A stretch of 64,000 bases of DNA from MTP4 sp052056915 (GCF_052056915.1 NZ_CP195119.1:2418001-2482000), one strand, 5' to 3'; shown: positions 1 to 9,416, counted from the stretch's first letter. Made by a program: numbers and translations. Notes: generated by a model from the sequence alone, not told the origin.

Positions 1-1
1 T

Positions 2-691
2 CCGGATCGGTCTAAATCCCCTGATGCCCATGAAAAGTTCATAAAAATCAAAGAAGCTTACGAAACTCTTAAAAATCCTTGGAAAAGAAAGGTATACGAC
101 GCATCCTTGCCACCTGAAGAAAAGGCAGTGGAAGCGTCTTCCGAACCAGAGGATCCCGAGGGTTTTTCTTCCGATTCCGATGCACCTTCTCTGGACTCGT
201 CCATTTCTCCAGTTCCCGATCAGCCTGTTTCAGGTTCTAAGGGTGCTTTCAAATCGACCGGTATTTCCTACGTTTCTTTTAAATCCGATCGTGAATCCTA
301 CTCGTCCAGCCCGGCTTCCTCCTCCAAAGGTCCCGGCGAGTCCGGAAAACCCGAGAGGTCTAAATACCTTCCTTCTGAAAAGAGTTTGAACCTTCATGAC
401 CGGTCGAAAGAAGTTTCATACGGCTCAGGGCAAAATAGTGCGGACTGGTCCTATGTGAAAGTTAAATATGAAGGAATTGATGAAGATATTGATGACGCCA
501 CCGGCAAAAAATCCGGGTTTTCAGCAGGTTTCACCGTAAGGAAGGCTTTTCGTTATGCTGTTGTCCTTATCTGTATTTTCCTGATCCTGACGATCGTTTC
601 CCCCGACCTTGTGGGAGCAAAGGCTTCTGGATTCGGAGCTGTAACAGAAACTTTTGATAAGGTGGTGCTTTTAGCAAAAAGCCTGGTCTGA
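2..691 (+). CDS. Membrane-anchored J-domain (DnaJ-like) protein, 5' end outside window
   Basis: The reading frame is open from base 2 and begins with PDRSK, so the HPD tripeptide of the J domain is cut by the window edge. Helix III/IV text follows (KIKEAYETLKNPWKRKVYD, about residues 13-33), which is typical of the end of a J domain. A long Ser/Pro-rich low-complexity linker comes next, and near the C-terminus a single hydrophobic segment (YAVVLICIFLILTIV) probably anchors the protein in the membrane. Known for the family: J domains stimulate the ATPase of Hsp70/DnaK. The zinc-finger and substrate-binding domains of canonical DnaJ are absent, so this is a specialised membrane J-protein. Its client is unknown. 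Confidence 0.85.
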   Translation, partial: PDRSKSPDAHEKFIKIKEAYETLKNPWKRKVYDASLPPEEKAVEASSEPEDPEGFSSDSDAPSLDSSISPVPDQPVSGSKGAFKSTGISYVSFKSDRESYSSSPASSSKGPGESGKPERSKYLPSEKSLNLHDRSKEVSYGSGQNSADWSYVKVKYEGIDEDIDDATGKKSGFSAGFTVRKAFRYAVVLICIFLILTIVSPDLVGAKASGFGAVTETFDKVVLLAKSLV

Positions 692-757
692 GTGTTTTGA
701 TCTAAATGTTTGATCTAAGTGTTTGATCTAAGTGTTTGATCTAAGTGTTTGATCTAA
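692..757. repeat. 13-bp tandem repeat, about 5 units
   Basis: Five consecutive units of gtgtttgatctaa start directly after the stop of the J-domain gene; the first unit has one extra t. It lies between two convergent genes. Confidence 0.9.
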
Positions 758-773
758 GTGTTTTTTCCTTTTT

Positions 774-1529
774 TCAGGCTTTAGTCCCGGGAAGGCTTGA
801 AAGCCCGTCTTCTATTTCTTTAACTTTGTCAAAAGCAATCCCGAGAGGGACCTCAAAGTCCTCATACCCGCTGTGCTTCCTTGACCCCTTGCATCCGAAG
901 GAAAGCCCCAGGCCTTCCCGGAGGGCGAGCACCGTACAGTCCCCGCAGACGGAAGCAGCGCCCAGGGTATCCAGTTTTACCCTTTCTCCTTTTGCATATG
1001 CGCTGGCCTGGACGATGCGCATGGCTTTTTCGGGTTTCAGGAAAAGGATCAGTGCGTCAAAATCGCCTTTGTTCCGGGAAAGGGGCTCGATTCTTACGGT
1101 ACAGAATTTTTTATCGAACCTGGGAAGCGCCAGAGCCGCCTTTTCAGCAGCCTGCGGATCCCTGTACCTGCCGGATTTCAGGTAGTAAGCAGCCGGGCTC
1201 TCTTCCGAAAGCCCGAGCACGTAATTTCCGGGGGAACAGCCTTGCCCCGAGATCCTGAAAGTTTCCCCGAAACGGGCTTTGTGCACGAGTTCGCAAAAGA
1301 GCAGGTCGGATTTTTCGGGAAGGATTTCGCTGTGAGCCTCAGCAGCTTCTTTTCTCCCGGGCTTTCCTTCCTCAGTTTTTCCTTCCTCAGTTTTTCCTTC
1401 TCCGGGTTTCCCTTTTACGTTTTCTTCTCCCGTTTCAAAGGTCACGCATACGGGTTCCCCGGTTTCCATCAGCCTGCTGAGTTCCGGGAAACCCTTGACA
1501 GCGGATTTTTCACTCTGCATGAGGCACAT
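774..1529 (-). CDS. DUF169 family protein
   Basis: 251 residues. The C-terminal two thirds match my memory of the archaeal/bacterial DUF169 family (COG2043): GQGCSPGNYVLGL, a run of alternating strands, and CGDCTVLALREGLGLSFGC with conserved cysteines near the C-terminus. Function is unknown; the conserved Cys residues suggest metal or cofactor binding (inference). Residues about 38-62 are a lysine/glutamate/glycine low-complexity insert built from repeated GKTEE units, likely produced by slippage. The gene starts 22 bp after the sepS stop on the same strand, so the two are probably co-transcribed. A second ATG three codons downstream is an alternative start. Confidence 0.8.
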   Translation of the reverse strand: MCLMQSEKSAVKGFPELSRLMETGEPVCVTFETGEENVKGKPGEGKTEEGKTEEGKPGRKEAAEAHSEILPEKSDLLFCELVHKARFGETFRISGQGCSPGNYVLGLSEESPAAYYLKSGRYRDPQAAEKAALALPRFDKKFCTVRIEPLSRNKGDFDALILFLKPEKAMRIVQASAYAKGERVKLDTLGAASVCGDCTVLALREGLGLSFGCKGSRKHSGYEDFEVPLGIAFDKVKEIEDGLSSLPGTKA

Positions 1530-1551
1530 TCCTCTTTCGGTCCCTTATTTT

Positions 1552-3171
1552 TTATTCAAACTCAGCTTTAACCGTGGTGAATATGGGGCCTCTGATGTCG
1601 ATCTTCTTATTCTTACCCGTGATGTAGCGCTGGGCCATGGGGCCTATCCTCAGGTTGACTTCTGAAGGGACCTTTACAATCCTGACCCTTGTGATGTGTT
1701 CCTCTGCCCCGGACATTGCGGCTTCTTCGATTTCCCGGGCAGCCTGGGCGGCAAAAGCTTCTATGAAGCGGAAGCCTGCCATTGCGGAGTGGTTTTCAAA
1801 GGCTTTCTTCCATTTTTTGGTGTTCGGAAGCCCCAGGATGTCCCCATTATAGGCGACGACTTCGTTAAAAGCTGCGGGACCGCAGAGTTTTGTCTCTTCC
1901 TCGGGTTCGATTACGGATACCTTTACTTTCTTTCCGCAGACTTCCCCTTCCCATGCAGGGAAGGCACAGGGGCTAGGTTCACTCCCGTGCAGTTCGCACT
2001 GGGCGACCACTGCTTCCCCAATGGCCCTACCTTCGGGGGTTTCCGGGACCCTGTCAACGTATATCTGCTTTGCAAGCTCGCTGTCGGAAATCTCCCATTC
2101 ACAGTACTGGGGGATCTGCGGATAGGTCAAAGAGCGGATGTCTGGGGCGTCGTGGAGGATCATGGCAAGGCGCTCGACTCCGAGCCCCAGGTTCATAACC
2201 GGACACGGAATGTCATATTCGGCAAGGGCTGTCGGGGAATAGATCCCGAAGGTTGCGACCTCTATCCAGCCGTCCGAGTACTTGGAGTTCGAACCCACGA
2301 GTTTCGGGTGGAAAGCAAAGACTTCGATCTGGGTGTCAGGCACATAGTACTTGCTGCGTTTTTCGTCGGGCCTGAAGAGGAACTTTTCAAAGCCGAACTG
2401 GGAGAGGAGTCCTTCTGCAACGGCTTTCCCGTGGTCTACAGTCACGTCTTCGTCCATGATAACGCAGGAAGCCGAGTAATAGGTCATGAGCCTGGAAGCG
2501 TCTTCCTGCTGTTCCCGCCTGAAACAGCGGTCCACTGAGAAGAAATGGAAGGGAGGTTCTTTTCGCTCAAGCAGAGCACCAAGGGAAATGAACCAGCCGC
2601 TGGTCATGTGGCTGCGCAGGGTTCTCGTGCTTGCCACAGGCACCAGTTCCTTGAATTCCGGGAATACCTGGTCGATCATCTCAGCCACAAGGGCGTCCGA
2701 AACCTCCAGGGCTGCGGAAATTTCAGGGACCAGGTCGTCTCCTTCAACCTTGCCTTTCTTGTATGCATGGAGGACTTTCCTTATTTTGTCAACACCTTCT
2801 TCTCCTACGTCTCCCAGGATCTCCATGACCCGGGCGATTCTCTCGTCAGAAATCCCTACATTCGGGCGGGGCAGGCCTGCCAGGTAGAAACAGCGGTCCA
2901 GAACTGCCAGGGCTTCGCTTCCGAACTGTTTGTGGACTTCTTTTTCATCCACGATCAGAGGGTTCATCATTTCTTCAAAGCCCATGCGGAGGTAAGCTTC
3001 CCTCAGCTTCTGTATGGTGTCATAGACCGGGTGGGCTTTCCCGTACTTCAGGGTAGTCCTGGGATAACGTTCGTTCAGGGAAGGGGTTTTGATCAGGTTT
3101 TTCCCCTCGTTCCAGGCAAGGTCAAAGTTCTCCTTTGTTTCCTTTTTTATCTTCTCTGGATCAAATCTCAT
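1552..3171 (-). CDS. sepS: O-phosphoseryl-tRNA(Cys) synthetase
   Basis: 539 residues, the usual length of SepRS. This class II synthetase charges tRNA(Cys) with O-phosphoserine, which SepCysS then converts to Cys-tRNA(Cys); this is the indirect cysteine route of methanogens. Visible class II elements are motif 2 (FRREQQEDASRLMTYYSA) and motif 3 (GLGVERLAMILHD). The N-terminus MRFDPEKIKKETKENFDLAW is the family signature. The downstream DUF169 gene may share its transcript. Methanosarcina species may also have a canonical CysRS, so it need not be the only cysteinylation route. Confidence 0.96.
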   Translation of the reverse strand: MRFDPEKIKKETKENFDLAWNEGKNLIKTPSLNERYPRTTLKYGKAHPVYDTIQKLREAYLRMGFEEMMNPLIVDEKEVHKQFGSEALAVLDRCFYLAGLPRPNVGISDERIARVMEILGDVGEEGVDKIRKVLHAYKKGKVEGDDLVPEISAALEVSDALVAEMIDQVFPEFKELVPVASTRTLRSHMTSGWFISLGALLERKEPPFHFFSVDRCFRREQQEDASRLMTYYSASCVIMDEDVTVDHGKAVAEGLLSQFGFEKFLFRPDEKRSKYYVPDTQIEVFAFHPKLVGSNSKYSDGWIEVATFGIYSPTALAEYDIPCPVMNLGLGVERLAMILHDAPDIRSLTYPQIPQYCEWEISDSELAKQIYVDRVPETPEGRAIGEAVVAQCELHGSEPSPCAFPAWEGEVCGKKVKVSVIEPEEETKLCGPAAFNEVVAYNGDILGLPNTKKWKKAFENHSAMAGFRFIEAFAAQAAREIEEAAMSGAEEHITRVRIVKVPSEVNLRIGPMAQRYITGKNKKIDIRGPIFTTVKAEFE

Positions 3172-3179
3172 GGGTATCC

Positions 3180-3405
3180 TCTTGTGATTGATTATCGGAA
3201 TCCTTTATCGCAGTGCTATATTCATCTGCGCATTATGAAGTTTGAATTATGGTTTGAATTATGGATCTCCGCATTATGAAATTTTGTATTATGATATTCT
3301 GTATTATGATTATGAAGTTTACATTATGGGAATTCTGTATTATGGAAGTTTGAATTATGAAATTCTGTATTATGGAAGTCTGCTTAGTGATGTGGTTAAT
3401 GTGAT
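3180..3405. repeat. Degenerate AT-rich tandem repeat between translin and sepS
   Basis: The gap consists largely of imperfect units of the type gaattatgg / attctgtattatg, repeated over roughly 3235-3385. No gene is visible. It separates two genes on the same strand. Confidence 0.7.
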
Positions 3406-4083
3406 TTACCGTGATCCCGGGCCGATGTGTTCCTCCGGGAACGGTGCGGGTCCAAGCCTGGATTCCAGTTCCCTCATTGCCGTTTCCAGTTTCTTTTGCT
3501 GGATTGCGTTGATGAGGTCTCCCCTGGTCTTTTCTATCAGGCCGCGGGCTACGTCGGTCTTTCGCCTGAGCCCCCGGGTTATCGCGTCCGGGTAGTCAAA
3601 GTCCATAAGGACTGCATGGATATTTTCCATTATCCCTAAAAACACTTCGGCTTTTTCCAGGGCTTCCGTCCTGATAAGGTCCAGGACATGTCTCCTGAGT
3701 TCCCCCACAACGTCTCCGAGCCCGTTCAGGTAGGCAGCATATCCGATGCTCAGGGCTTCCGGGGAAGGCAGCGTTTCAGGTTTTTCCTCTTCCCTGAGCA
3801 GGCCTAAAAGGATGGAGGCTTCCGCAAACTCCTGCTGGGCGTGTTCCACAAAGCCTGCGTGGTAAATGTCAGAGTGCTCCTCGAAGAGAACATCAAGCTT
3901 GAAAAGGGCTTTTTTTGCTTCTTCGATGTTCTTTTCGGCTTTTTTGAAATTCTGTCCGTGCAGGGCAAACGTAGCGGTCCGGCAGTCCCTAACGACCTGC
4001 CGGGAAAGCTTTAGTCCTTCTTCTCTTACCCTATCCTTTGCCTCAAAATTTTCCCTTACCCTGGCTGAAATTTCTTCGAGCAT
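3406..4083 (-). CDS. Translin family protein
   Basis: 225 residues, almost entirely predicted helix, with the archaeal translin pattern: an N-terminal helix with REEGLKLSRQVVRDCR, an acidic helix around EHSDIYHAGFVEHAQQEFAEA, then GDVVGELRRHVLDLIR and a C-terminal RRKTDVARGLIEKTRGDL helix. Eukaryotic translin with TRAX forms an octameric single-stranded RNA/DNA-binding barrel and a small-RNA endonuclease. The archaeal homologues are thought to be nucleic-acid-binding, but no role is established. They are sometimes mis-labelled haloacid dehalogenase. The gene stands alone, upstream of sepS on the same strand with a repeat-filled gap between them. Confidence 0.85.
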   Translation of the reverse strand: MLEEISARVRENFEAKDRVREEGLKLSRQVVRDCRTATFALHGQNFKKAEKNIEEAKKALFKLDVLFEEHSDIYHAGFVEHAQQEFAEASILLGLLREEEKPETLPSPEALSIGYAAYLNGLGDVVGELRRHVLDLIRTEALEKAEVFLGIMENIHAVLMDFDYPDAITRGLRRKTDVARGLIEKTRGDLINAIQQKKLETAMRELESRLGPAPFPEEHIGPGSR

Positions 4084-4282
4084 TTATTTCATTACCCCCT
4101 CGAGAAGGCCCGTTTCAAACCTTTCCCTTTGTGGATTGTACAGGATTTGTTTAAAGTTTGCTGAATACTTCCAGCAATTTTCCCTTCAAACATATTATGC
4201 CTATCGGTGACAGCCATATTTCTTAAAATTTGTAACTTCTCTGTTTTCCCGGAGTTTCCGGAGTTTTTCGTGTTTCTATAAG

Positions 4283-4346
4283 CTCCGTTTTGATAGGCTC
4301 CTTTTCGATAAACTCCGTTTTGATAAGCTCCGTTTTGATAAGCTCC
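4283..4346. repeat. 15-bp tandem repeat, 4 units
   Basis: Units of ctccgttttgataag in an intergenic stretch. Because the period is a multiple of three, the minus strand reads as repeated SLSKR; that reading frame is judged spurious. Confidence 0.85.
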
Positions 4347-4433
4347 AATAGATCCGAAATGAGGCTTCTAATTCTGCTTCACACGGAATGAATAAAAAAG
4401 AAGTAAAGGGTATTTTTTCCCTCTTTTCTGTGC

Positions 4434-4504
4434 CGGGCTTTCCCGGAAGCGCACTCGTTTCGGAGTGCACCCGCATCAGCCGACAGTATATATGAATTAT
4501 AAAG
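4434..4504 (-). ncRNA. Possible small RNA with two adjacent hairpins
   Basis: On the minus strand a TATA-like stretch (about 4487-4504) is followed about 25 bp downstream by two adjacent perfect hairpins: GCACTC/GAGTGC (4451-4468) and CCGGG/CCCGG (4435-4448). An A/T-rich run follows. The spacing would place a transcription start at the first hairpin. The rest of the 4084-4766 gap holds only the 15-bp repeat. No direct evidence of transcription exists. Confidence 0.25.
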
Positions 4505-4766
4505 ATGACGTTTCCCTGCTGTCTTTTTTCAGAACAAGGTGACCTTTTGGGCTTTAAACAGGGAGGTCTTAAAAACGTATTCGAAGCGCGTTTTCCGTCT
4601 CCGAAGCTTTAAGTTCGTTCTTAGCGGGTGTATTCGGTTTTTTATTCTGGTTTTATCTCAAGAGTTGAGAGATAATTTTGTTCTTTGGAAGAATTGTGTC
4701 CTTTGAGAAATTGTGTTTTTTCTTGTTTCAAGTGTCAATTTAAGTGCCACTCACTCATCAACGGAT

Positions 4767-5039
4767 TTACTCGTCAACGGGAATGGTTTCGAGCTGGCTT
4801 GAGAGGTTCCAGATAAGGGTTCTTGTGTGCAGTGGGAGATTCGGGTCGTTGCTGACGTCCTCGAGAATGGAGATGCTGGATGCGGCCCTGAGGAAAAGGG
4901 GCTCGGAATCATTGGTAAGGATGTCCGTGATTTCGTTTACGGAACGCCTGATATTTCTGGGAACCGACGAGTCGTTGGTTATGCTTTCTAAGACATGGAG
5001 ACATTGCCTGATAACTTCTGTTGAATCAACTGATGACAT
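4767..5039 (-). CDS. UPF0147 family protein
   Basis: 90 residues. Matches the small archaeal UPF0147 family: an all-helical protein with the signature SVPRNIRRSVNEI followed by RAASSISILEDVSNDPN. Function is unknown; family members are widespread single-copy archaeal proteins. The start is supported by an AAGGTGATTTGA ribosome-binding site directly upstream of the ATG at 5039. It is monocistronic, with convergent or empty flanks. Confidence 0.88.
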   Translation of the reverse strand: MSSVDSTEVIRQCLHVLESITNDSSVPRNIRRSVNEITDILTNDSEPLFLRAASSISILEDVSNDPNLPLHTRTLIWNLSSQLETIPVDE

Positions 5040-5426
5040 TCAAATCACCTTCGGTGGTTAATTGTAATGTAAAATAAGAGCTAGCTAATTTAGTGTAAGA
5101 CAGGTTTGTTATATAAAATATTATCGGTAATTCCCGATATTATCATTTTTTTTATTTTCTCATTGTCTTTTCGTATAGTGTTTTTATTTCCCCTCTGTTT
5201 TTCCTTTATTCTGGTCTTTTTCCTTTATTCTGGTCTTTTCTTGGCTTGATGCTTTACTTTTTTCTGGTCTTCTCCTTTTCCTTGATATTTTCCTTCACCC
5301 CGATGCCTTCTTTTACCCTGGGATTTTTCCCTCGAAGGGGAGATTGAGGTAATTTAATATATATGGAGTGGAAAGGAGAAATCTTATAAGAGAAGTACGA
5401 ATGTGTGCAGAGAGGATGGTTAATAC
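5040..5426. other. Intergenic, T-rich with short direct repeat
   Basis: 387 bp between divergent genes. It contains a duplicated ctttttcctttattctgg (about 5200-5240) and a TATA-like taatttaatatatatgg at about 5348-5364, which probably serves the zinc-ribbon gene at 5427. No gene is visible. Confidence 0.5.
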
Positions 5427-6035
5427 ATGGATTCCGAGAAAGATCAGAAGGTAAAAAGAATAGCTCGCTTCCTTGAACTCGGAGGTACGATGCTTGCCGA
5501 GCACTGCAAAGTTTGTGGTGCTCCGAAGTTCAGGTACCAGGGTCAGGTAATCTGTCCACTCTGTGATGTCCGGGAGGAAGGAGAAGAGGAAACAGAGGCA
5601 TCCATAGAAGCAGTCCCTGAAGCTCCCGTGGAAAGGCCTGCCCCGGAAACCGGAACTTTGCCCGAGAAAAGCAGGCCCTGGTATGATACCAACAAGGAAG
5701 TCCAGGAAAGCCGTCAGAATTCCTGGTTCGAGCCCAGGAGAGCAGAAGCAGCCGTGGAAGTAGAAGAGAGGGTCCCGCAGTTCAGGGCAGAGGTACAGAG
5801 CCCTGTTCCCGAGAGCAAAGAGCTGCCCCGGCAGAAGGCTGCAGTACAAAAAGCCGGACCTGTTTACGTCCCCGAACTTCAGGGAGACCGGGCAGAGCTT
5901 GAAGCCCTGCTCCTGAGAAAACTCATCAGCATTGCCACTTTCCTGCAGGCTGAAAAGGATCCCCGAAGGGTCATTGAGGAGTTCGAACTGATTGAAAAAG
6001 GTCTGAGCCTTATCGAGAGCTTGAGAAAATACTGA
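5427..6035 (+). CDS. Zinc-ribbon protein of the Sjogren/scleroderma autoantigen 1 (p27) family
   Basis: 202 residues. The N-terminal helix (KVKRIARFLELGGTMLAEHC) and a zinc ribbon CKVCGAP...CPLCD (about residues 31-52) are typical of COG1645 autoantigen-1-like proteins. A long Glu/Pro/Val-rich disordered linker follows, and a C-terminal helical hairpin (LEALLLRKLISIATFLQAEKD, about 158-202). The molecular function is unknown. An aGAGGATggtt ribosome-binding site precedes the ATG. The extended linker makes it longer than the minimal family domain. Confidence 0.82.
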   Translation: MDSEKDQKVKRIARFLELGGTMLAEHCKVCGAPKFRYQGQVICPLCDVREEGEEETEASIEAVPEAPVERPAPETGTLPEKSRPWYDTNKEVQESRQNSWFEPRRAEAAVEVEERVPQFRAEVQSPVPESKELPRQKAAVQKAGPVYVPELQGDRAELEALLLRKLISIATFLQAEKDPRRVIEEFELIEKGLSLIESLRKY

Positions 6036-6693
6036 GAAAGGAATGAATGCTAAATTCCTTCCCTGTTTGATGATTTACATTTTAGAGGCTGACGGTTTGA
6101 GGATTTAAGGGTTAGAGGCTGATAATCTTCCCGGTACTCTCAGGTAAGAGCGCCCTGACTCGCTGCAAGAAGGTGGAATGCGCCGGAAAATTATCTTCTG
6201 GCATATTTTTCCTTTCAGGTTTACGGCTTCTCCCCGCTTCGTGCCGTTGCCCCTCTTGCTGTCTTTTCTCTTCTTATTTGCCTGGGTCAAGGTTTCTGCA
6301 GATTTTTATAAAGACTTCGGTATTTTCATCTCTGTATATTTCTACAAATATAGAACTTCCAATATTCTTTTTTATAGATCGTGATTTATCGTTACAATTC
6401 CGGCCCTTCATTTTCTCAGGTAGGGTTTCTATTTCTCATTTTATAAATCCTAATTCTGTGGAGGAAAGATTTTTCGTTATCAGATGGAAGGTATTTTTTT
6501 CTTTTGTGAAAATATTTTTCAAACTCTCTTTGAAGACAGTCCATATATCACTATTTATCATTGAGAACAAAGCCCTTTTTTCCGGATCCTGTTCCAGACC
6601 CCTTCTTTTATCTATCACGATTTTTCATAAATTTATTTTAGAAGTCTTTATATTTTAGAAACTCACACTTTACTATTGAGAGGTGATGAAAGC
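6036..6693. other. Intergenic, AT-rich, no gene recognised
   Basis: About 660 bp. The short frames on both strands are hydrophobic/Phe-Ser-Lys rich, lack ribosome-binding sites and do not look like proteins. A short agaggctga direct repeat occurs at about 6082-6122. A TATA-like tttatatttta at about 6647-6657 is well placed as promoter for the small gene at 6694. Confidence 0.5.
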
Positions 6694-6873
6694 ATGCGAG
6701 ATATGTCCAGAGGTCTGGTTTCATATCTATTTACCTTTCTAGAATTGCTTTGTGGATTGGTCCTTCTGGTTCCTTTCGGGTGGATCGTCCTCCTTTTCTG
6801 CATGCTGTCTGAACCGGAAAGTACCGTGCTTGGGCATCATTTGAAAAGGCGTTGCAACCTTAAAAGGTATTAA
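6694..6873 (+). CDS. Small membrane protein, unrecognised
   Basis: 59 residues, dominated by a hydrophobic core (SYLFTFLELLCGLVLLVPFG followed by WIVLLFC), i.e. one long or two short membrane helices, then a basic C-terminal tail (HHLKRRCNLKRY). The ATG at 6694 is chosen because AGAGGTGAT lies eight bases upstream; a TTG 18 bases earlier is possible. A TATA-like box lies about 40 bp upstream and a hairpin with a T-tract follows the stop. This gives it a self-contained transcription unit. I do not recognise a family. Confidence 0.6.
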   Translation: MRDMSRGLVSYLFTFLELLCGLVLLVPFGWIVLLFCMLSEPESTVLGHHLKRRCNLKRY

Positions 6874-6894
6874 AGAGACCGGTTCTCTCTCGTG

Positions 6895-6922
6895 GGAATT
6901 CCCTCCAGGGAATTTCCTTTTT
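6895..6922 (+). terminator. Hairpin plus T-tract after the small membrane protein
   Basis: ggaattccc / gggaatttcc can pair with one bulged base around a tcca loop and is followed by ttttt. It sits 22 bp after the stop at 6873. Confidence 0.45.
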
Positions 6923-7085
6923 AAAAAACGGAATTTTCCGGGGTCTGCAGGGTTAAATATTATTGTTTCATGTACTGATAAAAGCGGTTTTCCTCTGACG
7001 TTGTCCGCTTCCTCCTGGTCATTATATGGTTTTTATTTCTGCAGGGTCCTGGCTTTTATATTTTAAATCCTGGTTTTTTTTCTTT

Positions 7086-9416
7086 TTATCCTTTGTACTG
7101 ACTCGTTACGATTTCTCTTATCCTGGCTGCGGTCTTCGGGCCGATCAGCTTTACCTTTTGAAGCTCTTCCGTGTCGGCGTTCATGACAGCTTCCACGGAC
7201 CCTAAATGGAGGAGGAGGTTTCTGGCGGCTTTGGGTCCTATGTTGGAGATTGCGGAGACCAGGTATTCCTGCTGCTCGGCAAGGGTACTGGCGGACTTTT
7301 TCCCGTGGGGGTTGACCTCGCGTTTTTCTCCTATCTGCTCGCGCTTTGCAAGCACTTTCAGGATTGAAGCCGTTTCTCCTTCGTCCCGGGAATAAAGGAT
7401 GGAAACCCCGAAATCGATTGCAATGGACGCCAGGGAGCCGTAAATCGCGTTTGGATTTAGCTGCCTTGCGGTGAACAGGTCTTCACCTTCGATAATCAGG
7501 ACAGGTTTTTCATACACCCGGGCAAGGTCCGAGAGCTGGGCAAAGAGGTTGCGTTTTCCGTCAATCAGGGAACTGGCAAAGTCATCGGTGCGTTTTCTCT
7601 CAACCGCTACACGGTCGCTCACCACATAGTCTCCGACCTCCAGGGCCTTGAAGCTTAGTCCCACCCCCATCCGGTCGAGGGATTTTGCAACCCCGCTTTT
7701 CGTTTCCCGGTGGTCGATGACTACCCTGAGGGTTTCGCCCCCTGTTTCGCCTGGAACTTCAAAATCCCCGAGGGTCTTTTGCTTTTCGAACTCTGCGCCT
7801 GCTTCTGCTCCTGTTCCGTTTTCAAAAGCCGAAAGGTCAGTGACCTTTTTCGAGCCCAGAACAGACTCCAGGCCGTGCATGCTACTGAGCATCCTTTTTT
7901 CCTTATTTTTGCTGCTCCAGTAGTAAGCTTCATCCCTGGTCCCTTTTGTCACCAGCACGACGACCCTGCCCTTATGCAGCCTTCCGGTCCTGCCTTTGCG
8001 CTGGATGCTCCGGATTTCCGAGGGGATTGGTTCGTAGAAAAGCACAAGGTCGGTGGAAGGGATGTCAAGCCCTTCTTCTGCCACGGAAGTCGCTACCAGG
8101 ACGTTGTATTCCCCTTCCCTGAATTTCTCTATGATTTCTACCTGCTTTTTCTGGGTAAGTCCTTTATCTTTGTACTTCGAACTCTGCCCCACAAAGCGGA
8201 CAGGTGAAAGACCCGGAACTTCGGAAAGGGCATCCGTGACCATTTCCGCAGTATCCCTGTAGTTAGTAAAGACGATAACCCTTGATTCCAGGCTTCCTTC
8301 AAGCTGTCCGGATACGATTTTTTGTGCCAGGCCGAGTTTCGGGTGCTCGACTTCCCCCATATTTTCTTTTAACATGTGGAGGGCTTTTCGCATGTACAGG
8401 TCTTCCATCAGCCGTTTTGCGGCTTTGGTCCCGCCTTTTGCAAAGGCTTCCTGTCCGAGTTTTTCCAGGTATTTTTTAAGGGCAAGCACTCCCTGAGTCT
8501 CGATCAGTTCTATGCCGTGGTTCAGTTTCATCATTTCTGCCAGGACCGAAAGGGCGGTAAAGACTGCCGGGTTTCCTTCCCCCCGGAGTTCGGACTGGAG
8601 ACTTTTCTGGAGGGCCAGCAGGTCTTTCTTGGACATGTTTTTCCGGGCAGCAACCGGAAAGCCCAGTTCCCCGAGTTTCCCTATGCGGTCGTCCATGATT
8701 ATTTCAAGCAGGTCCCGGACCTCCTTCATTTCGGGTGGAAGGTTTACCTTTACCCATTCGATTTCCTTTTCCTGCACATAGGGCCTGACGTCCCTGTCCT
8801 TTTCCGTTTTCACGGCAACGTTCTCGATATGCAGGGCTTCGCAGACCTCGGCTATTTTCTCGTCGGAACTCCCCGGGCTTGCGGTAATCGCCAGGATGTG
8901 CGGGTTTTTGGCAGCTTCAAAGTACTTTTCCGCAATGAAAGTGTAAGCGTAATTCCCAACAGCCCTGTGGGCTTCGTCAAAGGTGACGTGGCTAACGTCC
9001 TCAAGGCTGATTCGCTTTGTCAGGATGTCGTTTTCGATCACCTGGGGCGTGGACACGATCAGCCTGCCTTTTCCCCAGAGCTTTTCCCGCTCAGCAGGAG
9101 AGATGCTTCCCGTAAAGGTCAGGACTTCCTCTTCCGGGATATTCATTACCTTCCTGAAAAAAGATGCATGCTGCTCAACCAGAGGTTTTGTCGGGGAGAG
9201 CAGGAGGACTTTTCCCCCGAAACGCTGGAGCCGGGAGGCAATGACAAAGAGGGCTATGATTGTCTTTCCAAGGCCCGTCGGGAGCACCACCAGGCTCGGA
9301 CCTTCAAGGGCTTTTCCTGCCAGGTTGAGCTGGTAGAGCCTCTGCTCTACGGTATCGGGTTTTATAAGCGGGTGCTTGATGTAGGAAGGCTCGTTCGTGA
9401 AGAGTGTGTCGCTCAT
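7086..9416 (-). CDS. hef: Hef helicase-nuclease (archaeal FANCM/XPF-type)
   Basis: 776 residues. An N-terminal superfamily 2 helicase has Walker A LPTGLGKT (45-52) and DEAH (147-150), plus helicase motif V/VI text (ATSVAEEGLDIPSTDLVLFYEP, QRKGRTGR). An XPF/ERCC4 nuclease core follows with VERKRTDDFASSLIDGKR, whose ERK-R-D residues are the active site. It ends with a helix-hairpin-helix region (ISNIGPKAARNLLLHLGS and IGPKTAARI). Known for the family: Hef processes stalled replication forks and branched DNA. Length and domain order are complete. It is monocistronic here. Confidence 0.95.
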   Translation of the reverse strand: MSDTLFTNEPSYIKHPLIKPDTVEQRLYQLNLAGKALEGPSLVVLPTGLGKTIIALFVIASRLQRFGGKVLLLSPTKPLVEQHASFFRKVMNIPEEEVLTFTGSISPAEREKLWGKGRLIVSTPQVIENDILTKRISLEDVSHVTFDEAHRAVGNYAYTFIAEKYFEAAKNPHILAITASPGSSDEKIAEVCEALHIENVAVKTEKDRDVRPYVQEKEIEWVKVNLPPEMKEVRDLLEIIMDDRIGKLGELGFPVAARKNMSKKDLLALQKSLQSELRGEGNPAVFTALSVLAEMMKLNHGIELIETQGVLALKKYLEKLGQEAFAKGGTKAAKRLMEDLYMRKALHMLKENMGEVEHPKLGLAQKIVSGQLEGSLESRVIVFTNYRDTAEMVTDALSEVPGLSPVRFVGQSSKYKDKGLTQKKQVEIIEKFREGEYNVLVATSVAEEGLDIPSTDLVLFYEPIPSEIRSIQRKGRTGRLHKGRVVVLVTKGTRDEAYYWSSKNKEKRMLSSMHGLESVLGSKKVTDLSAFENGTGAEAGAEFEKQKTLGDFEVPGETGGETLRVVIDHRETKSGVAKSLDRMGVGLSFKALEVGDYVVSDRVAVERKRTDDFASSLIDGKRNLFAQLSDLARVYEKPVLIIEGEDLFTARQLNPNAIYGSLASIAIDFGVSILYSRDEGETASILKVLAKREQIGEKREVNPHGKKSASTLAEQQEYLVSAISNIGPKAARNLLLHLGSVEAVMNADTEELQKVKLIGPKTAARIREIVTSQYKG

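Noticed and set aside
4276..4476. Minus-strand frame ending in repeated SLSKR
   Set aside because: Its tail is only the 15-bp tandem repeat read in frame; no ribosome-binding site or family.
5313..5849. 178-residue minus-strand frame opposite the zinc-ribbon gene
   Set aside because: Shadow of the well-supported plus-strand gene with its CxxC motifs.
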